Origin: Apteryx mantelli
Taxonomy: Eukaryota > Chordata > Aves > Apterygiformes > Apterygidae
Assembly: GCF_036417845.1 (NCBI RefSeq)
Contig: NC_089981.1
Location: 84,175,268 to 84,239,267 of the forward strand
Direction of reading: 5' to 3'
Length of the DNA: 64,000 bases
Positions 62,607 through 64,000 of this stretch are shown piece by piece (the first letter of the stretch is position 1; every line of letters starts with the position of its first letter). The translations under genes were made by a program, and so were the position numbers. The notes below the pieces were generated by a model. That model did no database searches and was not told the DNA's origin. It was given only the letters and a program-made list of their open reading frames with translations.

Positions 62607-64000
62607 TTATAACAGGCTCCTGAGACGAACTTGCAGCCGCCTGAAGTCACGCAGTGCCTGAGCGTGGGCGTCCGGCTCCTGCGCCAGGCGCTGGAAGAGG
62701 TTGAGCGGGCTGGCCGTTTGGAAGGCCACTGGCAGAGGGACCTCTCTGGGCACCCTCTCGTTGCCTAGGAGGAAGTGGTGCAGCTGTTTGTCCTCCAGGC
62801 AGCGCTGCAGGTACTGCAGGATGCCATCCACCCGCTCCAGGAGATGTCCTCTGTGCCAACGTGACAGAGGTATGACTGTGAGCAGGTGCATCAGCACTGT
62901 CTTCAAGCAGTAGGTGGAAAAGCCTGTGCCCTCCAGGAGACGGGCAAAGAGGTTCAGACATGTCAGGTGGCAACTGTCCTGGGGGGCCTGCCTGGCCACG
63001 AACCTGAAGAACAGCATCTCTGGAACAGCACAGCTCTCCAGCCACGTTGTGCTGCTGGGGAGGCCAGCCCTTGCCTGCTGGCTGGTCAGGAAAACTCTCG
63101 AGTCGCCTTGCTGCACGCCAAACAGTATCTCGATGGACAAGGACCTCCCGGAGACCTTTTCCAGACGGAGCTTGCAGGAGCGGGAAGAGGGCAGCACCGT
63201 CAGCCGGCAGCGGTGTGATGCAGGCAAAAGCAGCCAGGCGTTCATCGCTGTTAGCTGGAACCAGCAGGCAGTTTTCTCGACGTCCAGGTAGGAGTGGCTG
63301 CACAGGTATTGCAGGAGGCAGGGGCCCTCATTCCTGCCCAGCTCAGCCTCGGGGCGGTGCAGGAAGCACCGCACGTCGCCCAGCAGCTGCTGCCTCAAGC
63401 ACACGCACTCCAGTTCCACGCGAACGCGGCCGTGCCTCGCCGGCAGCTCCCCACCAGCGCCCAGCTCCAGGTGAAAGCAGTGCCCAGTTGGTGGCTTCAG
63501 GGGCACGAGCAGGCTGTAGACGGTGTCCCAATGGGAGCTCCAGCCTTCGAAGGCGCTGCCCACCCCGATGCATTGTTCCAGCCGTAGCAGAGGAGTATTC
63601 AAGGTGATGAGATGGCAGGCATGGAGCAGGTCGCCCACCAGCGCCTCCACCACCTTGCACCTTTTGGCCAGGTGCAGCACTGGCACCTGCATTTGCTGCA
63701 TGAGAAACCTTCCCACATCCCATTCATTGACGGGGGCTTCCTCTTCCTCCTCACTGCTGGAGGAGCTCTCGTCACTGCTGCTCTCTGACTCGTCGGAATC
63801 GACCTCGGTGGCCATCCAGAAGAGCTCAAAGAGCAACACGAGGGCTCCAGGCAAGGCCCCAAAGGGCCACACCTCCCACATGGCCAAGAGCATATTTTTC
63901 AGGAAAAGTCCGCTCTGCAGCTCCTGAGTCATCTTATCAAACTCCTGCTGCAGCCGAATCATCTCCTGCCTCAGCTGCTCTTCACGCTGCTGCATCCGCT
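62607..64000 (-). CDS. ITPRIPL1: ITPRIPL1-like protein, copy 3 (cut by window end)
   Basis: The 5' end is outside the window. By the 4,123-bp period the true start codon should be at 64,091, 91 bases beyond the edge, so about the first 31 residues are missing. An ATG at 63,995 corresponds to internal Met33 of copy 2. What is visible is open to the normal stop and carries the complete coil remainder, membrane segment, acidic-serine tract and Mab-21 domain with the conserved LHHFLLGNERVP and PLNLFQRL tail. It differs from copy 2 at residues 255 (E for Q) and 276 (C for R), and is otherwise the same as far as I compared. It appears as intact as copy 2, so at least two functional-looking tandem genes exist. 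Confidence 0.9.
   Translation of the reverse strand, partial: RMQQREEQLRQEMIRLQQEFDKMTQELQSGLFLKNMLLAMWEVWPFGALPGALVLLFELFWMATEVDSDESESSSDESSSSSEEEEEAPVNEWDVGRFLMQQMQVPVLHLAKRCKVVEALVGDLLHACHLITLNTPLLRLEQCIGVGSAFEGWSSHWDTVYSLLVPLKPPTGHCFHLELGAGGELPARHGRVRVELECVCLRQQLLGDVRCFLHRPEAELGRNEGPCLLQYLCSHSYLDVEKTACWFQLTAMNAWLLLPASHRCRLTVLPSSRSCKLRLEKVSGRSLSIEILFGVQQGDSRVFLTSQQARAGLPSSTTWLESCAVPEMLFFRFVARQAPQDSCHLTCLNLFARLLEGTGFSTYCLKTVLMHLLTVIPLSRWHRGHLLERVDGILQYLQRCLEDKQLHHFLLGNERVPREVPLPVAFQTASPLNLFQRLAQEPDAHAQALRDFRRLQVRLRSLL

Larger units (their letters stand above)
54556..64000 (-). repeat. Tandem array, 4,123-bp unit
   Basis: Corresponding landmarks recur exactly 4,123 bp apart: coding starts 55,845 and 59,968, stops at 58,484 and 62,607, intron donors 56,386 and 60,509, minisatellites 56,571 and 60,694. 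Only a handful of base differences were noticed between units. About 2.3 units lie in the window and the array runs off its right end, so total copy number is unknown. All units face the same way. Near-identity implies very recent duplication, gene conversion, or in the worst case an assembly duplication. Confidence 0.95.

Noticed and set aside
1-64000. Endogenous retrovirus or other virus-like element
   Set aside because: No paired long terminal repeats and no gag, pol or env-like block was recognised. The only reverse-transcriptase remnant belongs to a CR1 LINE.

Overview
The window looks like bird nuclear DNA. It has few transposons, and one of them is a CR1 LINE tail with the avian 3' end (TGATTCTGT). 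There is also an old, long CR1 fragment, MIR-type SINE remnants and small palindromic DNA-transposon fossils of the kind seen in birds and reptiles. No bacterial-style gene packing, CRISPR array, rRNA or convincing tRNA is present. I saw no retrovirus or other capsid-bearing element.

From 1 to about 19.6 kb there is AT-moderate DNA in which I can support no coding gene. A CpG island at about 19.69-20.65 kb looks like a promoter. It carries ZNF143-, CRE- and X-box-like motifs and three consensus splice donors on the minus strand. It is therefore probably the 5' end of a minus-strand transcript whose intron runs leftward. Directly right of it, at 20,663-21,316, lies a GC-rich minisatellite of 32 units. 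From 21.3 to 53 kb the sequence is again non-coding as far as I can see, with the CR1 fragment (about 23.8-25.15 kb), SINE and DNA-transposon fossils and a few possible regulatory clusters.

The right end, from about 54 kb, is a head-to-tail, minus-strand tandem array of genes homologous to ITPRIPL1 (inositol 1,4,5-trisphosphate receptor-interacting protein-like 1, Mab-21/nucleotidyltransferase-fold family). The unit is 4,123 bp and almost identical between copies. Each complete unit has a GC-rich minisatellite full of MYB-type TAACGG motifs, a predicted non-coding first exon, a 538-bp intron and a single coding exon of 494 codons. Copy 2 (58,484-59,968) is whole. Copy 3 runs off the window. 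Copy 1 (54,457-55,845) is a chimera that has lost its normal C-terminus. A diverged fossil, copy 0 (54,106-54,482), marks the array edge. A 129-bp polypyrimidine microsatellite lies about 1 kb further left.

The most notable content is this recently amplified or homogenised ITPRIPL1-like array with its repeat-borne MYB-motif promoter candidate. The CpG-island promoter without a visible gene body and the three-frame-open minisatellite come next.
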